From the NCBI GenBank assembly GCA_003117195.1, contig BDSI01000073.1, positions 124,001-188,000 on the forward strand: a stretch of 64,000 bases of DNA, given 5' to 3'. Positions 1-29,571 of the stretch are shown here, piece after piece. Below the pieces are notes generated by a model. It did no database searches, was not told the DNA's origin, and was given only the letters and a program-made list of their open reading frames with translations. The stretch is from Eudorina sp. 2006-703-Eu-15 (lineage: Eukaryota; Chlorophyta; Chlorophyceae; Chlamydomonadales; Volvocaceae). How positions within the stretch are numbered: position 1 is the stretch's first letter; each line of letters opens with the position of its first letter. Made by a program: the position numbers and the translations under genes.

Positions 1-3000
1 TTGGCAGCGGTGGCGGCGGCGGCGGCCTTAGACCAAGCGGCCGCCTGCGCGTCCGCGTCCAAGTCATCGTCGCTTCCGTCGCCCTCCTCCACCTCCCCTT
101 CCTCGTCGTCTTCATCCTCCTCCTCCTTGCCTGCACACCGCCGTAGGAACACGCCCGACGAACCTGGTCACCTCCGCTGTAACTTGACCTCATCCATGCA
201 TTCATATACGTAACTGTACGGCAACACTGCCGTACACAAGCCAGCAGTCCACAAGCCTGTGCCGTACGGATGTGCCTTACAGTCGTACCTACCTACCAGC
301 TCAGATGAACCCTCCTGTGCCCCTTCCCTTACCGCCGCCGCTGCCTCTGCCGCCGCCGCCGCCTCTGCCGCCGCCGCCGCCGGCGGTCTGTCGCGGCCGC
401 TTGCCGTTGCCGTTCTTGAGGTCGCCCTTGCCGCCCTTGCCGCCCTTGCCGCCGCCCTTACCGCCGTTCTTCCCCCCGGCGGCGGCGGAGCTTGGCCCCG
501 CTTGGTCCGGCCCCCCCGAGGTCGCTGCGACCTTGCCGTCGGCCCGGGGCCGTTTCTTCTGCTGCCGCGCCAGGGCCTCAGACTTGACGGCATAAGGCCC
601 GCAGAAGAACCGCAGATGGACCTGGGCGGAACATGAGGGAAGGGGGAGGGGAGGAGGAGGACGGTAAGGAGGATGGTTGCGTTGGACTCCAGAAGGTGAG
701 GTGAAGGAGGGGAAACGTCATCTGCTCGGCCCCCGTGCAAGTAAGCCTGCTCGGCCCCCGCGCGACCTGCTCGGCCCCCCCGTGCAAGTAAGCCTCACGA
801 GCTTAGGTTTGGGTTTGGACAGGCTGCCGGTTGGGGCCCCCGAAACACACACACCCGGTCGGGATACGGGTCCACCTTGTAACAGTTACATTACATTACT
901 CATGTCGACACCGAGCAGCACGCCCCCCTCCACACACACACACACACCCATACTCACACACACCTGGGTTCGGGTGCGCTTGTCATTCAACACACTTACC
1001 TTGAGCCGCTTCGGATAGAACCGTTTGCTGCAGTACTTGCACGGCACCTTATTGGGCATCATAAACCTGCCGTGTGCGCGTGTGTGGTACGACGGTCGTA
1101 TTGGTACGACATAGTGGTACGACAGCAGTCAGGGACGATGACAGGAAACGTAAGAGACAGTATCTGTCCTGCCGAGGACGACAGGAAAGATGGATTGGGT
1201 TTGAGGAGGATATAGAGAGGAGTGTACGGAACGGAGTGTACGGAGACCGCATGAGCCCAGAACCCAACCCAACCACGAACGGCCACCACCCGCCCTCCCA
1301 CCTGCGGTACTCGTTTTCGATGACGCTGTACGTGGTCAGCACGACGTCGGCGTCGCGCAGCGCCGCGCCGTCGGCGCCGCCCGCCACCTGCAACCCCGCC
1401 ACACGCAACACACCGCAAATCCTTTTTAGCAGCAGACAGTATCAAGGCCAAGTACGGTCAGCGCCCACAACCGGCCTCTGAGGCGCCAGCTCCAGCAATA
1501 ACGCCCCTAGCTCACCGCCAGCTCCAGCAATAACGCCCCTAGCTCACCGCCAGCGACCTGGGAGGCGGCTGCTGTGGATCTATCCAACGCCGACACCCTA
1601 TCGAGCAAGACATCCAAGATTCGGTAATGCAATACAATATGTCCCGAAGAGCCCCAATCCCCTCCTGCCTTGTACATATTCACAGGCTCGTCAGCCCGCC
1701 TGTCGTCGGCCACACCTCGGGCCCTACCCCATCCCTCTTCACTCACGCTCGCCCGATGAACCTCGGTTCCGGCCCCGCCCCTCCGCCCCTCTGCCCCTCC
1801 GCCCTTGTCGCCCCTCACCTTGCCCCGATTCGTGCCGTGGTACACCACCACCTTGAGCGCCCCTGGAGCGGTGAACCTTGCGATCTCCCCCCGCCACTGG
1901 ATGATGGCCACCACGGGGCACACCACCAGGTTGGCGCCGCAGAAGCGCTGACCCGCCTGCGAGCGGGCGGGCGGGCGGGCGGGCGGGCGGCCGACGCGGG
2001 AGCGTCCGGTCACGATTTCGAGGCTTGTTGTTACAGTCTGAAACTGGAGAGACGCAAGAGCGCTCTTTGGTGTGGGCGAAGGTGTGGGCGAAGGTGTGGG
2101 CGGTGGAATATTCTCGGGGTTGAGATCCGTCAGGTCCAAGACTGAAGGCTTCCAACAGGCTGTCTCGGGGTGATGCGCTGACCCGCGCCTTGGTTCAGGT
2201 TCGGCTGAGAGGCCGCCGTGGTTCAGGTTCGGCTGAGTCAGTCAGTACGACTAAAGTACGGTGCCGTACCTGAGACGGATCAGCCCGCGGGTCCAGATTG
2301 GCCTCGCAGATCTCGCAGCGGCCCCTCTTCGCAGCGCCTTTCCGCTTGCCCTTGCCGCCGCCCGAGGCCGCCAGCTTCGCCCGAAGGTGCTCGCACAAGC
2401 CATCGTCGGCAGCCGCCGCCGCCGCCGCCGCCGCCGCGGCGGCGTGGTCAACGGCGGCGGCTGGCGCCGCGGCGTCAGCGGCGGTGCCATACGCTCCCGT
2501 GCCAGTGGCTGCCGCCGCCGCGACGGCGGCGGCGGAGCCGTCGGTAGTGTGTGCGCAGGCGGCGCCGCACGCATGGCCCGCCGCCGCCGGCGGCGGCGGC
2601 GCCACCGCCCCCGTCGTCTCGTCAAAGGCTCCCGGTCGCCGCAGCGAGATTCGCGGCCGCGGCGCGGCGGCCTTGGTCGCCGCCGCCGCCGCCGCCGCGG
2701 TGGCGTTGGCGGCGGCGGCCGCCGCTGTCGCCCGTGCCTCCGCCGCCTCCGCCGCTGTCGGCGCCGCCGCCAGGTCGTCCGATCTGTGCGAGACGATGAG
2801 TGAGATCGCCTGAATGGTCTTGCCCATGCCCATCTCGTCCGCCAGGATGCCACCGCGCACGTTGCCCTGCTCCTGCCGTACAGCCCAAGCCAGGAACTGC
2901 TTCTGGTACGGCAGCAGCGGCATTAGTAATTCCGGCGGCGGCTCGCGCATGTCGCGCGCGTGGTTCGCGGCGGCGTCGAGCGTGGCCTCGACGTCTGGGT

Positions 3001-5164
3001 CGTCCTTCATCCAGGGGCCCCAGCGGTTGTCGTCCTCGTCGTCGTTGTCGTCGCCGCCGCCGCCGCCGCCGCCGCCGCCGACAACCGCCTCCGCCGCATC
3101 CGGACCTGGGGAGGTTCAAAACATCAGAAATCCCACAGGAACACTCAGAGAACATACATGGCTTTTTTTATCTCATATGATATTTGGCAAGTGTCGATGC
3201 CGTACTGTACTACAGCAGTGCATTAGCTTCGTTGCACTTGCGATTCCCTGACCGTACACCCTCCCCTATCCGCCCTTACCGTTGCCGTCTGACTTCGTCC
3301 GCGGCCGGCTGCGGCCCCGGCCCCGACCGCGGCCCCGGCCCCCGGCGCCGCCCCCGGCCGCGTCCTCGTCCGCCGCCCTGCCAGCCGCCCTGCCCCCACC
3401 GCCTCTCCGCCTCTTGCCCGCCACCTTCACCTCCTCCTCGTCCTCCTCCTGCTCGTCCACCAGCTCGACCTCCTCTCCCTCGCTGCTCTCCTCCTCCGAA
3501 ACCAAAACCACGTCCGAGTCCGAGTCTCCCCCATCGGCGTCGTCGGCGTCGCTGCCGCCGTCGCTGTCCGCCGCGGCGTCGTCGTCGGCGGCGCCGCCGC
3601 CAGTGCCGCCAGCGCTCCGGCGGAGCCGGCTGACCACCGTTTTTCGCGGGCCTGTCGCCTTTCGCGGCCTAGCCTCCGCTTTCGCCGCCGCGGTTTGGCG
3701 TCGGGACGCGGTCGCAGACTTGGACGACGGCTGCGTCCCTCGCTCCAGGGTGGGAGCTCCCTCGGCGTCCCCTGACCCCTTGTTGCCGCCTCGATTCCGT
3801 TTCTTGGCGGCGCCGCCGCCGGCCGCGGCCGCGGCCGCGGCGGCCTTCGCCCTGGGCTGGGGCGCTGATTGTCGCCGCGGCGGCGGCGCCGGAGAGACGA
3901 AATCGTCATCATCATTATCGTCATCATCATTATCGTCATCATCATTATCGTCATCATCATTATCGTCGTCGTCGTCGCCATGAGCACAAGCGCCGCCACG
4001 TCCACGTCCACGTCCACGTCCACGTCCGCCGCCGCCTCCCTCATCATTGGACGAAGACAATATCACCAGGAGGTCGTCGGGAGCCACGCGCCCTGTCGGA
4101 AGGGCAGCTGCGGCGGCGGCGGCGACGTCGGCGGTGGCGGCGGTGACGGCGGCGGCGGCGGCGACGCCACCGTCACCTGTCAGCGGCTCGTCCGCACGCC
4201 GCGGTTCATCTCTGTTGCTGGAAGGGAGACCGTCACCGTCACCGTCAACCGCAACCGCAACCGCGCCATCCGCGTCGCGGCCGCCCGCCATCGGTGCCAC
4301 CTCCGCCGCCTCCGCCACGCGCATTCCCAGCACGCCATCGCCGCCGCCGCCGTCGCCGCCACCAGTGGCCTCGCGCACGCGCCGCCGGAGCCTCCGATTC
4401 CCAGCGGCGACCCGTACGGCAACCCCTCCGCCGCCAGCAGAGGCCGCCAGCGGTGCTCCGCCGTCGCCTGCGGCGCGCTGGCTCCGCCGCGGCGGCGGCT
4501 GCGGCGGCGCCGCCTGCGCTGACGGCGCCGTCACCGCCTCCGCCAAGGCTCCCGGAGAAACATGGAGCTGCTCGCCCACCGCCGCCACCGCCGTCACCGC
4601 CGTCACCGCCGCCGCAGTCACCATTGCCGCGCCGGCAGGTGCGATCCGAACCCCAGCAGAATCTGCACCTAGATCTGGATCCGGGAGCGCGCGGCCGGCC
4701 CTCTTCCCCTTCGTGCCGGCTGTTTTGGCTACTGCCGCTGGCGCGAGGACTGGCGCGAGTGCGCGAGCTTCCACAGGCGCCGTTGCGGGTGGTGCTTCCG
4801 GTGCTGCTGCGGGTGCTGCTGCCGATGCTTCGGCCGGTGCTGCCTTCGGTGCTGCTTTCGGTGCTGCTTTCGGTGCTGCTGCGGGCGCTGTTTTCGGTGC
4901 TGCTGCGGGTGCTGCTTTCAGTGCTGCTGCCGGTGCTGCTGCCGGTGCTTCGGCCGGTGCTGCTGCGGGTGCTGCTTTCAGTGCTGCTGCCGATGCCGCG
5001 CGCAGCTGCCGCTGCAGCTCCGCGGACTGCTGTCGAGCGCGAGTCGTCCGGAGGGGTCGTCGAGTGGGGGCGCTTGTGTTGGTGGGTACGGCGGGGGCGG
5101 TTTCGGAGCCGGGGTCAGGGTCAGGGTCAGGGTCAGGTCTTGTGAGGGTTGGCGCCGCCTCCAT
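1..5164 (-). CDS. RAD16: RAD16-like SNF2-family DNA repair helicase, N-terminal part (3' end outside window)
   Basis: Exons on the minus strand: 5164-3280, 3105-2270, 1956-1819, 1387-1302, 1066-1000, 621-333, 130-<1. All junctions are GT/AG and in phase, giving about 1,143 codons before the window edge. RAD16-type proteins are Swi2/Snf2 ATPases with a RING finger that act in global-genome nucleotide excision repair. Seen here: Walker A DEMGMGKT (about residues 718-725), motif Ia VVCPVVAIIQW, then VVLTTYSVIENEYRR, a CKYCSKRFYPKRLK zinc-knuckle-like stretch and HLRFFCGPYAVKS. That order is characteristic of plant RAD16. Residues 1-628 are low complexity: AAPKAAP-type repeats, acidic DDDDN repeats from a TCATCA microsatellite (about 3905-3970) and RGRGRGRG. 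An Ala-rich insert separates Walker A from motif Ia, and an acidic linker ends the visible part. The DEAH box, RING and helicase C-terminal domain must lie left of base 1. The start ATG at 5164 is the first in the long open exon; a later start is possible. Confidence 0.88.
854..891 (+). repeat. Dispersed repeat with a second copy at 49892-49927
   Basis: The segment starts CCCGGTCGGGATACGGGTCC and continues through CACCTTGTAAC to a GTTAC end. The same roughly 35 bases occur at 49892-49927 with one or two differences. Here it lies in an intron of the RAD16-like gene; the other copy lies in an intron of the methyltransferase gene. Confidence 0.7.
1479..1552. repeat. Two-copy tandem repeat, about 36 bp unit
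   Basis: A unit containing CCAGCTCCAGCAATAACG and CCCCTAGCTCACCG is present twice in tandem in a RAD16-gene intron, followed by a partial third unit. Confidence 0.75.
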
Positions 5165-6137
5165 GCGCCTACAGCTCCCTGCAACGCGGAAGGGAACCGC
5201 GTCCCGTCACAGGGCGGGTGGCCCCGGCAGGATCTGCGGGGTGTTTGAAGGAAAATGGTTTGAATGAATTCAAATGGGGGAAGGGGAACAGGAAGGTGCT
5301 CGGGAAGGGACGATGTCTGGACGCGAAGGACTTAGAGGTCCTTGCGGCAGGGGCGGAAAGAACCAACAATCAGTGACGCGACTACGAGCTATGCTATGGA
5401 TGAATGGGTTGTCATATGGTTATGAAGACAGCGTCATCGCCGGTACTGAGCCCGACACGGTGCCTTGGATGTTGCCTGTTGCCGAGCGGAACACGTGTGC
5501 ACTCAGTCGCTCCGGATAACGGCAGAACGATGGTCTGCAGACGTTCGCGACGCGAATGGGCACCGAGCACGATAAAGCCCGTGGCTCGGGCTCTCACCAC
5601 AAGTCTTGCGTGCTGCGTTCTCGCGCCAATCGGGCGGTTGCTTACCAGCTTGCCTTGAATGCTCTCCGCTGACCAGCGCGGTTAAAGGTACATTGTTGGT
5701 TGTATTTTAACAAACCGCCGAAAGCCAAGGCACGGAAAGCGGGTTTCGATGTGAAGGAGGCTTACTACTACAAGTAGTCTTAACGAAACAACATTTGATG
5801 CTCGGGAACTTTCTATGTATTGCAGTATCTATAGCTTGACATTTCGCCTGGATGTGGCTCTAGAAGACGGAAAGTGTGGCTCGGGCCTTGTGCGCACTGG
5901 CAGTTTCGCCGGACCCACAAGATTGCTCACAACTGCCTAAATATCAAGCATTGTTTATTGTTTAGTAGTCCATGCTATTCATCCAGCGTAAATGCCGCTA
6001 CAGCATGCATTACTATAATAGGTCAGTGCGTCAGTCTTATCACAGAAGTCTTTGATCACAAACGATTGTGGCACAAATGGTTTCTTTCACTTGTTCGAAC
6101 AGCTGTCGTTGCTAGGCAAGAGTAAAACCATTCGGTC
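5165..6137. other. Divergent intergenic region, presumably two promoters
   Basis: This stretch separates the RAD16-like start codon (minus strand, 5164) from the channel start codon (plus strand, 6138), so both 5' UTRs and promoters should be here. It becomes less GC-rich toward 5700-6130. I saw no TATA box or other motif strong enough to annotate and no convincing ORF. Confidence 0.6.
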
Positions 6138-22900
<16,763 letters not shown>

Positions 22901-22909
<9 letters not shown>

Positions 22910-23097
22910 AGTAGGGGAGAGGCAGGATCAGGAAGTAGGGGAGAGGCAGGATCAGGAAGTAGGGGAGAGGCAGGATCAGGAAGTAGGGGAGAGGCAGGAT
23001 CAGGAAGTAGGGGAGAGGCAGGATCAGGAAGTAGGGGAGAAACAGGATCAGGAAGTAGGGGAGAGGCAGGATCAGGAAGTAGGGGAGAAACATGATC
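22901..23097. repeat. 24-bp minisatellite starting at the channel stop codon
   Basis: Eight units starting at about 22901, 22930, 22954, 22978, 23002, 23026, 23050 and 23074. The unit is AGGAAGTAGGGGAGAGGC plus AGGATC. The first unit carries the last two sense codons and the TAA stop plus five extra bases; the rest form the start of the 3' UTR. Confidence 0.95.
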
Positions 23098-24889
23098 AAT
23101 CATCTTCGCGCCTCGCCATGATCTTGAGATCCGCGAGATCTCTGACACCGTCCTGGGTCCGTCCTGGATCTTGTACGGGTTGCGATCTGTACGGCGGTGG
23201 GGTAGATAGATCAGGTGGATTGGGTGGGCCCTGGGCCGGCTGGATCGGGCAGCTGCTGGCGGCGCTGGTAGAAAAGTGTGTTTGGATGAACGTTACAGCG
23301 GACAGTGTCACGGACGGTTACAATGTTTGGCTTCATGTACCGATTCTCCAGTCAGGCTGCCCGCGGCTGCTGCGAGGGGGGTTCCTACGTCCCTTACGCG
23401 TGGGGATTATAATAAATAATAAGGATGTTGCTGTGGGCCCCCGGGGTCATCGATGACAGTGACTGTCTTTGGGTGCTACGCCGATGCCGACCGTGTGGCA
23501 ATACCCTCCCTGCTCAAGGTTTTGCATTTCTGGCGAGGCGCCCGTTGTGATGTCCGTGGGGAGGAGAGAACGTGTTATGGGAGGGTTGAAGAGAGCATGC
23601 ATGATGTGGGCGAGGTGGGTTGCGGGTTTAGAGCGTGACGGGTGGAGAGCGACAAGCATGCGTGGGGAGGGACTGGGTAGGTGGGTGCGATTGTGTGTGC
23701 GCGGGAGGCAGGGTGTGTGGAAAGAATCGGAAAAAAAACTCAAAGGAACGAACGCTACGCCCGGACCGGCAGGTGAAGCAGCCAGGGGGGCCGCCCTCGT
23801 GCAGTGCTCAGCGCGCCTGCCCCTGCAGGGCAAGAACCCCCAGGTCACCAGTTGCTTGCGTCATTGGACTCGCAGGTTTTGGCCAGGATGTGGGATGCGG
23901 GGATGTGGGATGCGGGGGCTCTTCCAGCAACCCAATATCCCGGCAGCCCCAACGTCACAGTGGGTTTTTAGGGTTAGGGTCAGAGGCGGTTCTAGGGTTT
24001 GGGTTTTTCGAACCAAGCTTTTGACCGGCAACAACGTTTGTGGCCCCTTCTGTGTGAGCTGGTTGCTGATAGGTAGAGGGGAGTGGTGATGTGTCAGCAC
24101 TTTGCAGCGGTGGGTGCGTTGGTTGGCAACACAGGCGAGGAAACGAGGATAGGGCACGCTTACTACTACATGGGTTTGTGTGTGCTACGCTGTCCATCCC
24201 CTCTGAATTCATGCATTTTCGACGCCGCTGGTATCCCCTATCCCGTGGTGATCCGGCGCAGGGCCGGGTGTCGATCGGGAGGGTTATCGGCGGTTTGTCG
24301 TTTGGCGATGAGCGTGGAGGGCGGTTGGTGGTTGGGCTGCCGTCCAAGGTCTTGTCCGACGTCCCACTCTTTCTTCTTTCGTCCTCGTCCTCCGTCTCTC
24401 CTTGCCTGAATTGCCTGAAAGAATGTCTTGACTCTTGGGTCAGGTCTTGGCGTTGGAGACGCTCCATGACCCGTGACCCGCCGGGTCCGCTGTAACGTGC
24501 TTCATTTCATTTGAAAGGGGGCCGGACTCCGCCCTTTTCTGTGCGAAAAGGAGCGCGCGCAGGCAGCGCTGCTTGCTGCGGCGCGCCGTAGCGCGCGCAA
24601 CGCTGTACGAGTGGAGTTGCGGGTGTAACAGGATGTAACTGCAATCCGGAGACTGGCACGCAGCGAGCACCGCTGCGGCCTGCGCGCTGGCTCCTCTAAA
24701 AGGATGGATGAGGGGGATGCGGTCAAAGGTATGCGAACGAAGCGCGCATGATGTCCACTCGGTTGCAAGGAGGATCGTCGGCACCTGCGCACATGCAGTA
24801 CAGCGGTATACGGCGGTCCTTGTGACGGTGTGTTTGGCGCACGTTTGTAGGCAAGAGCGCAAGACAGGGAAGTGCACAACTCCTGCACC

Positions 24890-24993
24890 TTGGCTTACGT
24901 TGCGCCAGCGTGGTGCGCAATGCGCCCCCGGGAAGTGCACAGTTATTGCCGAACAAGTGCCCTTGCACTACCCTGACGCGCAACGTAAGCCAA
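24890..24993. repeat. Perfect 16-bp inverted repeat, 104 bp end to end
   Basis: TTGGCTTACGTTGCGC at 24890-24905 is exactly mirrored by GCGCAACGTAAGCCAA at 24978-24993. The 72-base interior contains two similar AAGTGC words. It could be the terminal repeat of a very small foldback element or simply a hairpin. No target-site duplication is obvious. Confidence 0.75.
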
Positions 24994-25095
24994 ATGTAAG
25001 ACTGCGAGCCATTGTGTCGTGAACCGTGACGAGTCCGGGTACCCGGTGTCGCCCAAACGGTCATATGCCGTTACGTGCACATGACAAATTGAGGC

Positions 25096-25155
25096 TTGCC
25101 CTGGTATACATCGTCGATCTCTTTGGGGTCCGCTGTAACGTTCATTCAATTCAAT
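25096..25155 (+). repeat. TCCGCTGTAAC repeat family, long copy 1
   Basis: The block runs CTTGCCCTGGTATACATCG, then GATCTCTTTGGGG, TCCGCTGTAACGTTCATTC. About 52 bases match the copy at 35462-35516 with few changes. Shorter pieces occur at 172-196, 23285-23305(-), 24484-24513, 43100-43138(-) and 44690-44716(-). Confidence 0.8.
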
Positions 25156-27491
25156 TGTGGAGCCGGGCGGGCGCTGTGCGCTGGTGTCGCCATTACGGGA
25201 TACGGGGTCTGTTCAACTGCCTGCAGTCGGCCTTCGATCGATGCCTGTAGCAAACCGTTTGCACGAGCGGGCTTCAAGCCAATCACCGAAAAATCGACTT
25301 GAGGGGTGCATTTGCAAGCAGCAACAGCTTAAAAGAAGCGGAGAGACGGAATAAAATGAAGGATCATGCGACATGCATGGCGGGCGCGCCGCCGGCGGCG
25401 CCGTTGGTACGGCAGGGGATTTGGCCGGCCTGTGAATTTTTCTGGCTTGAGGGACGGCGCTGGCACCTGGCAGGACGGTGCTGGTTGTCAAGATGCCGTA
25501 CTTCGGGCAACACATGCATGCATCTTGGGCGGCTATGTTTTGGTCTCTTGGAGGCGTTGGACGAGAATTTAAAGCGGGTGGTGCTGCGGCTGCGCTGGCT
25601 CCCGGGCTAGCTGTGGAGCCCCCATTGCGGCCACATCGACAGGCTTTCTTTCTGCAGCTGCTGGCCTGCGGCAGGCACTGCATGGCCTGCCATCACGCGG
25701 CTGTAGGTAGCGGCAATGTCAAGGAACGGGACGACACTTCGCCAAATTAGAAATCCGGAGTTCCTGCCATTCCTGCTACCGTCGCGGCTACCGGGTTTGG
25801 ACTGACGTCGAGTACCGAAATGTAGGTGGGCCCTGCGAAAGTCTAAGCACCACGGATGTTTACGCGTTTCCAATGGAACGGATGGAACCGTTCCATCCCT
25901 AGATCTAGACCTAGATGCTGGGCGGGTCGCAGGGAGGGCACTATCAGGTACTTGTTATCAATTTGGGTGCGCGGGCATCCTAACATTCTTCCGTACTGGA
26001 TCAGACTGGATTTGCGGGCGAAACCTGGACTAACCCTCAGCTGGACCCCTCGAATCCAACCATGCGGGTTCCGCAACGTCGACAATGTAAGACCGGCGAC
26101 ACAGCAGATCGGATGACTGACACAGCGTTCATCCGCAGCTGGTGGGCCTTCACATCTATGAAACCAGGTTGGTGGTCACAGCAGCAGCGGCAGCAACAGC
26201 AGCACTGTAGTCATTAAAATTCGGTTGTTGATGATTTGTATGCTGTCCAGGGCTACCCACATGCAACGCAACGTCCTCTTCTGCAGTGCCCGTTATCGAT
26301 GCCAGTCGAGAAGTCGATAGCCATTTCATGGTGGTACGGATCTGCTGCTCGGGGAGCATTCTAAAGTTATTTGTTTTGTTCGGAATAATGAATGTTTGAC
26401 ACCGCGATACTCGTATGAATGGAGCGACCGTGGTGTAGCTCCCAGTGCTCCAATCAGAACTAAAACGTTTGAGAAAACTTTTAATTCCTATTGAATTCCA
26501 TCTGGGGACTGAGAGGTTCATTTCCTCTGCAGGGCGGCATATCCAAGGAGATTGCAATCAATGAATAACATAAGCCGAATAAAAAATCGTTTATTTAAAT
26601 CGGCTCTCCAGTTAGGGGTGCTTACAACTTCAGTAATCGAAATGACCGACCGGCACCAACTACCATGATATATGTGTGTGCGATTTCCCTAATGTTCCCT
26701 CCATAACGATAAAACCTACACAGCAGTCATCATAATGTCAAATCCAAGATACTTCAAAAGAATAAATGACATACTTTGGTTCTGGTTCTTGATGACTAAG
26801 TTAACGTGGTTAAAGATTGGCGGGCGGGCAATGTTGTGCCCTTCAAAACTTCACCTTAAGGTAACATGAGTAAAGGAAGAAATATTTGTATGGTCTGGTA
26901 TTATCGCATGCAATGATGGTAACCAGCTATGTCCTCGCCAATTCATAGTGTGAGGCGGGCGAGGTATGCAAGGATACGGCATTAGTGGTGTATTTTAATT
27001 GATAGCCTTACTGAAAGTATTTAAATAAGTTGTTCATACTTCACAACGTGTCGCCAGATGCACATGGTGGCTGGTTGCAGTTTGTTCCGGCGTTTCCGTA
27101 CGGCCCCTCCAATGCGCCAACTAAGCCTTTTTGCTCAAATCAGTTACTAGCTTCCCTAGTGTAGTAGTTGCAAGTAGGGTTGTCCGTTGGTTGTAAGGTA
27201 TCAGACCTTCGGCGGTGATTACAAAGTGCGTCTGCAAAAGGGCACAGGAAGGTGAGGGCTTGTTCCTTCAGAATCTGGCGCCTACACGAGGTGTTGAAAA
27301 TATAACCTAACTGTGAGCTACTTGCAAACATTTCTGCTGTTAGCGCTGGGCAGTAGGCACACGCATCTCAAGCTCATGCACAAGCGTGGACTGCAGCTAC
27401 CCTTCATAATGAGTCTCCGCCATCTTGCAATGCTCGTTACTTACATATTCTGACCGTGGACCCTCAGAGACTTCTGGCCAGCGTGGAGAAG

Positions 27492-29528
27492 ATGTCGCGC
27501 TCCATCAAATCCTTCAACGCGGCCTCGCTACTGGCTAGCGCGACTGCTGTGGTCCTGCTCGCGGCCGTCTCATGCCAGGCAGGCTGGACGATTGAGGAGA
27601 ACCTAGGCACAGGTGCGGTGAGCGTTCCATCGGCCCCTGACAATGGATAGCTCTGCGAGTCAGTACCTGTGCCCGGTAGCAGGACACGAGCTCGATGCGA
27701 GTGCCATTAATATTTTCCTCAAGTTGAAACAAATGTGAAGGGAAAATGCTTGATGCGTAGAAGCTTCTATGCGTCGAACCAAGCCTTCGCTCGCCGTTGG
27801 GTTCCCGTCTGACATTGACCGCGGAAAAATCACCAGGCTCGGCGACAGATGATGGACTTAAGCAGGCCCGGAGTTTGTCGGATTTGAACTGTTGATTTGA
27901 ACTTAGACGAGGGTTTCTGCCGTACCGCCCCTGGGACAAGGCGCATACCGCGTCCCCTCGTCGCAACGCCGACTGGGACTTGTGAAAGGAGCAGTGTTAG
28001 TGCCCTTTCCCCGCTGGTGAATGAACAAGGTCTCGATACTCCGAGCCCGTGTCCAATACCCAGTAGCTACGCATCGTTGATACGTTTAGATAGTGATTCT
28101 CCCAGCGGCCAAAGAGTCGTGTAGGTTTCGCGCGTGGACCCCCCTGTAGCTTGACCTCTTGTAAATCTGATCAGACGTGCAGCGGCCCCCACCGCCAGCA
28201 CCATACACCCAATAAATCCGCGTCTTAACCCCGCCACGCGAGGCAGGTCAGGCGAGAAACATGTACGGCAGCCATTCCACCCTCAATTAGACACACACTG
28301 CACATAGACACACACGGCATATAGACACACACGGCATATAGACACACGTACATACATATATACACACACACACGCCTACACATCCACCAACCGACTGGTC
28401 AATCCTTGGCCTTATGCTGCACGCCGCGCGCCGCCGCATGGGGACTGACCCTTCGGTCGGACCATTACCGACCCGTGGGTCCTGGTTCTCTCGCGCATGC
28501 CGGGGGTTGGCACACTACCCGTAGGTGGCGACTCTCGTGCCCTGCTCGCCTCCGGAACCAGCTCCGGAATCAACTTTGCGCCCGCCGCGACGACCCTGGG
28601 GGGCTGCGCCCTGCGTCGCCTCACGCATGTGTTCTCAACGACAGCGTGCCCGCACATCGACGGCTATGAGGTCCGAACCGACGTTCGATGGGTGGCGAGC
28701 GCGACCGCGACCGTGGCGACCGTGACCGGCGCGTCGGGGCCCGACATCTTCTCGACGGCCCGTGACTTCTGCACGGGCAACTCCGACTGCACCGCCTTCA
28801 ACAACGTCGGCGAAGTGATCAAGGGTGGCATCGTGGGCATGTCCACCACCTGCTATCCGGGCGTCTGCGTCTACCTCAAGCAGAGTGAGTGGTGCCGTAC
28901 AGCGTGCCGTACCGTGCCGTACCGCACCGCACCGTGTGTACCGCATGCCGTCGTGCGGTCGGTTGTCTGTTGGGTGCCTCTAGGGCTGTTGATTGATGGC
29001 TGGGACCTCCATGACTTGATTCCGAAATAAACAACAACATCCTTCTGACGTGCCCTCCCCGGACCCTCCCCTCACTTCCCTCCCCTTGGCGACCACCTAT
29101 GCGGGCCCTCTCCGCCACTACCGCCGCCGCCGCCGCCTTTCTACCCTTTCCGCCGCCGCCGTCGCCGCCGCCGCCGCTGCCGTCGCCACACCTTCATCGG
29201 GACTTGGTGATGCGCTACCCCGCCTGCATGCGCAGCCTGTCAGCCGATTGACGGCTACCGCCTGATGACGCACACCACCTGGGTCGGCGGCTACAAGTCC
29301 AGGAGCACGAAGCTGGTGTCGCTGTCGGCCGCGGAGCAGGACTGCACCCGGACCAGCAACTGCACGGCGTTCAACCAGCTGGGTGATCTCATCCAGGGCA
29401 ACGTCGCGGCGCTCAACTGGGGCTTCGGCAAGTGCGCCTACCTCAAGGACAGCGCGCTGGGCAACGGTGAGGCTTGGGAACGGATTCGTGGGGATTACGG
29501 TAAATAAACCGATTCGTGGGGAGGGTCC

Positions 29529-29571
<43 letters not shown>

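Larger units (their letters stand above)
23098..27491. other. Intergenic region between channel and first PAN-like gene
   Basis: No convincing gene. It holds repeat-family words at about 23285-23305 (inverted), 24484-24513 and 25096-25155, telomere-like words near 23965-24005 and a 16-bp inverted repeat (24890-24993). From about 25,800 to 27,400 the sequence is distinctly less GC-rich, typical of intergenic spacer. TGTAA, the usual volvocine polyadenylation signal, occurs at 24492-24496 and 24633-24637, but both are far from the stop codon, so the end of the channel transcript is uncertain. Confidence 0.6.

Noticed and set aside
2251..3155. Long Arg-, Ala- or Pro-rich ORFs on both strands over the RAD16 exon
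   Set aside because: They are other frames of the GCC/GGC-rich coding exon; only the frame with Walker A and in-phase splice sites is protein-like.
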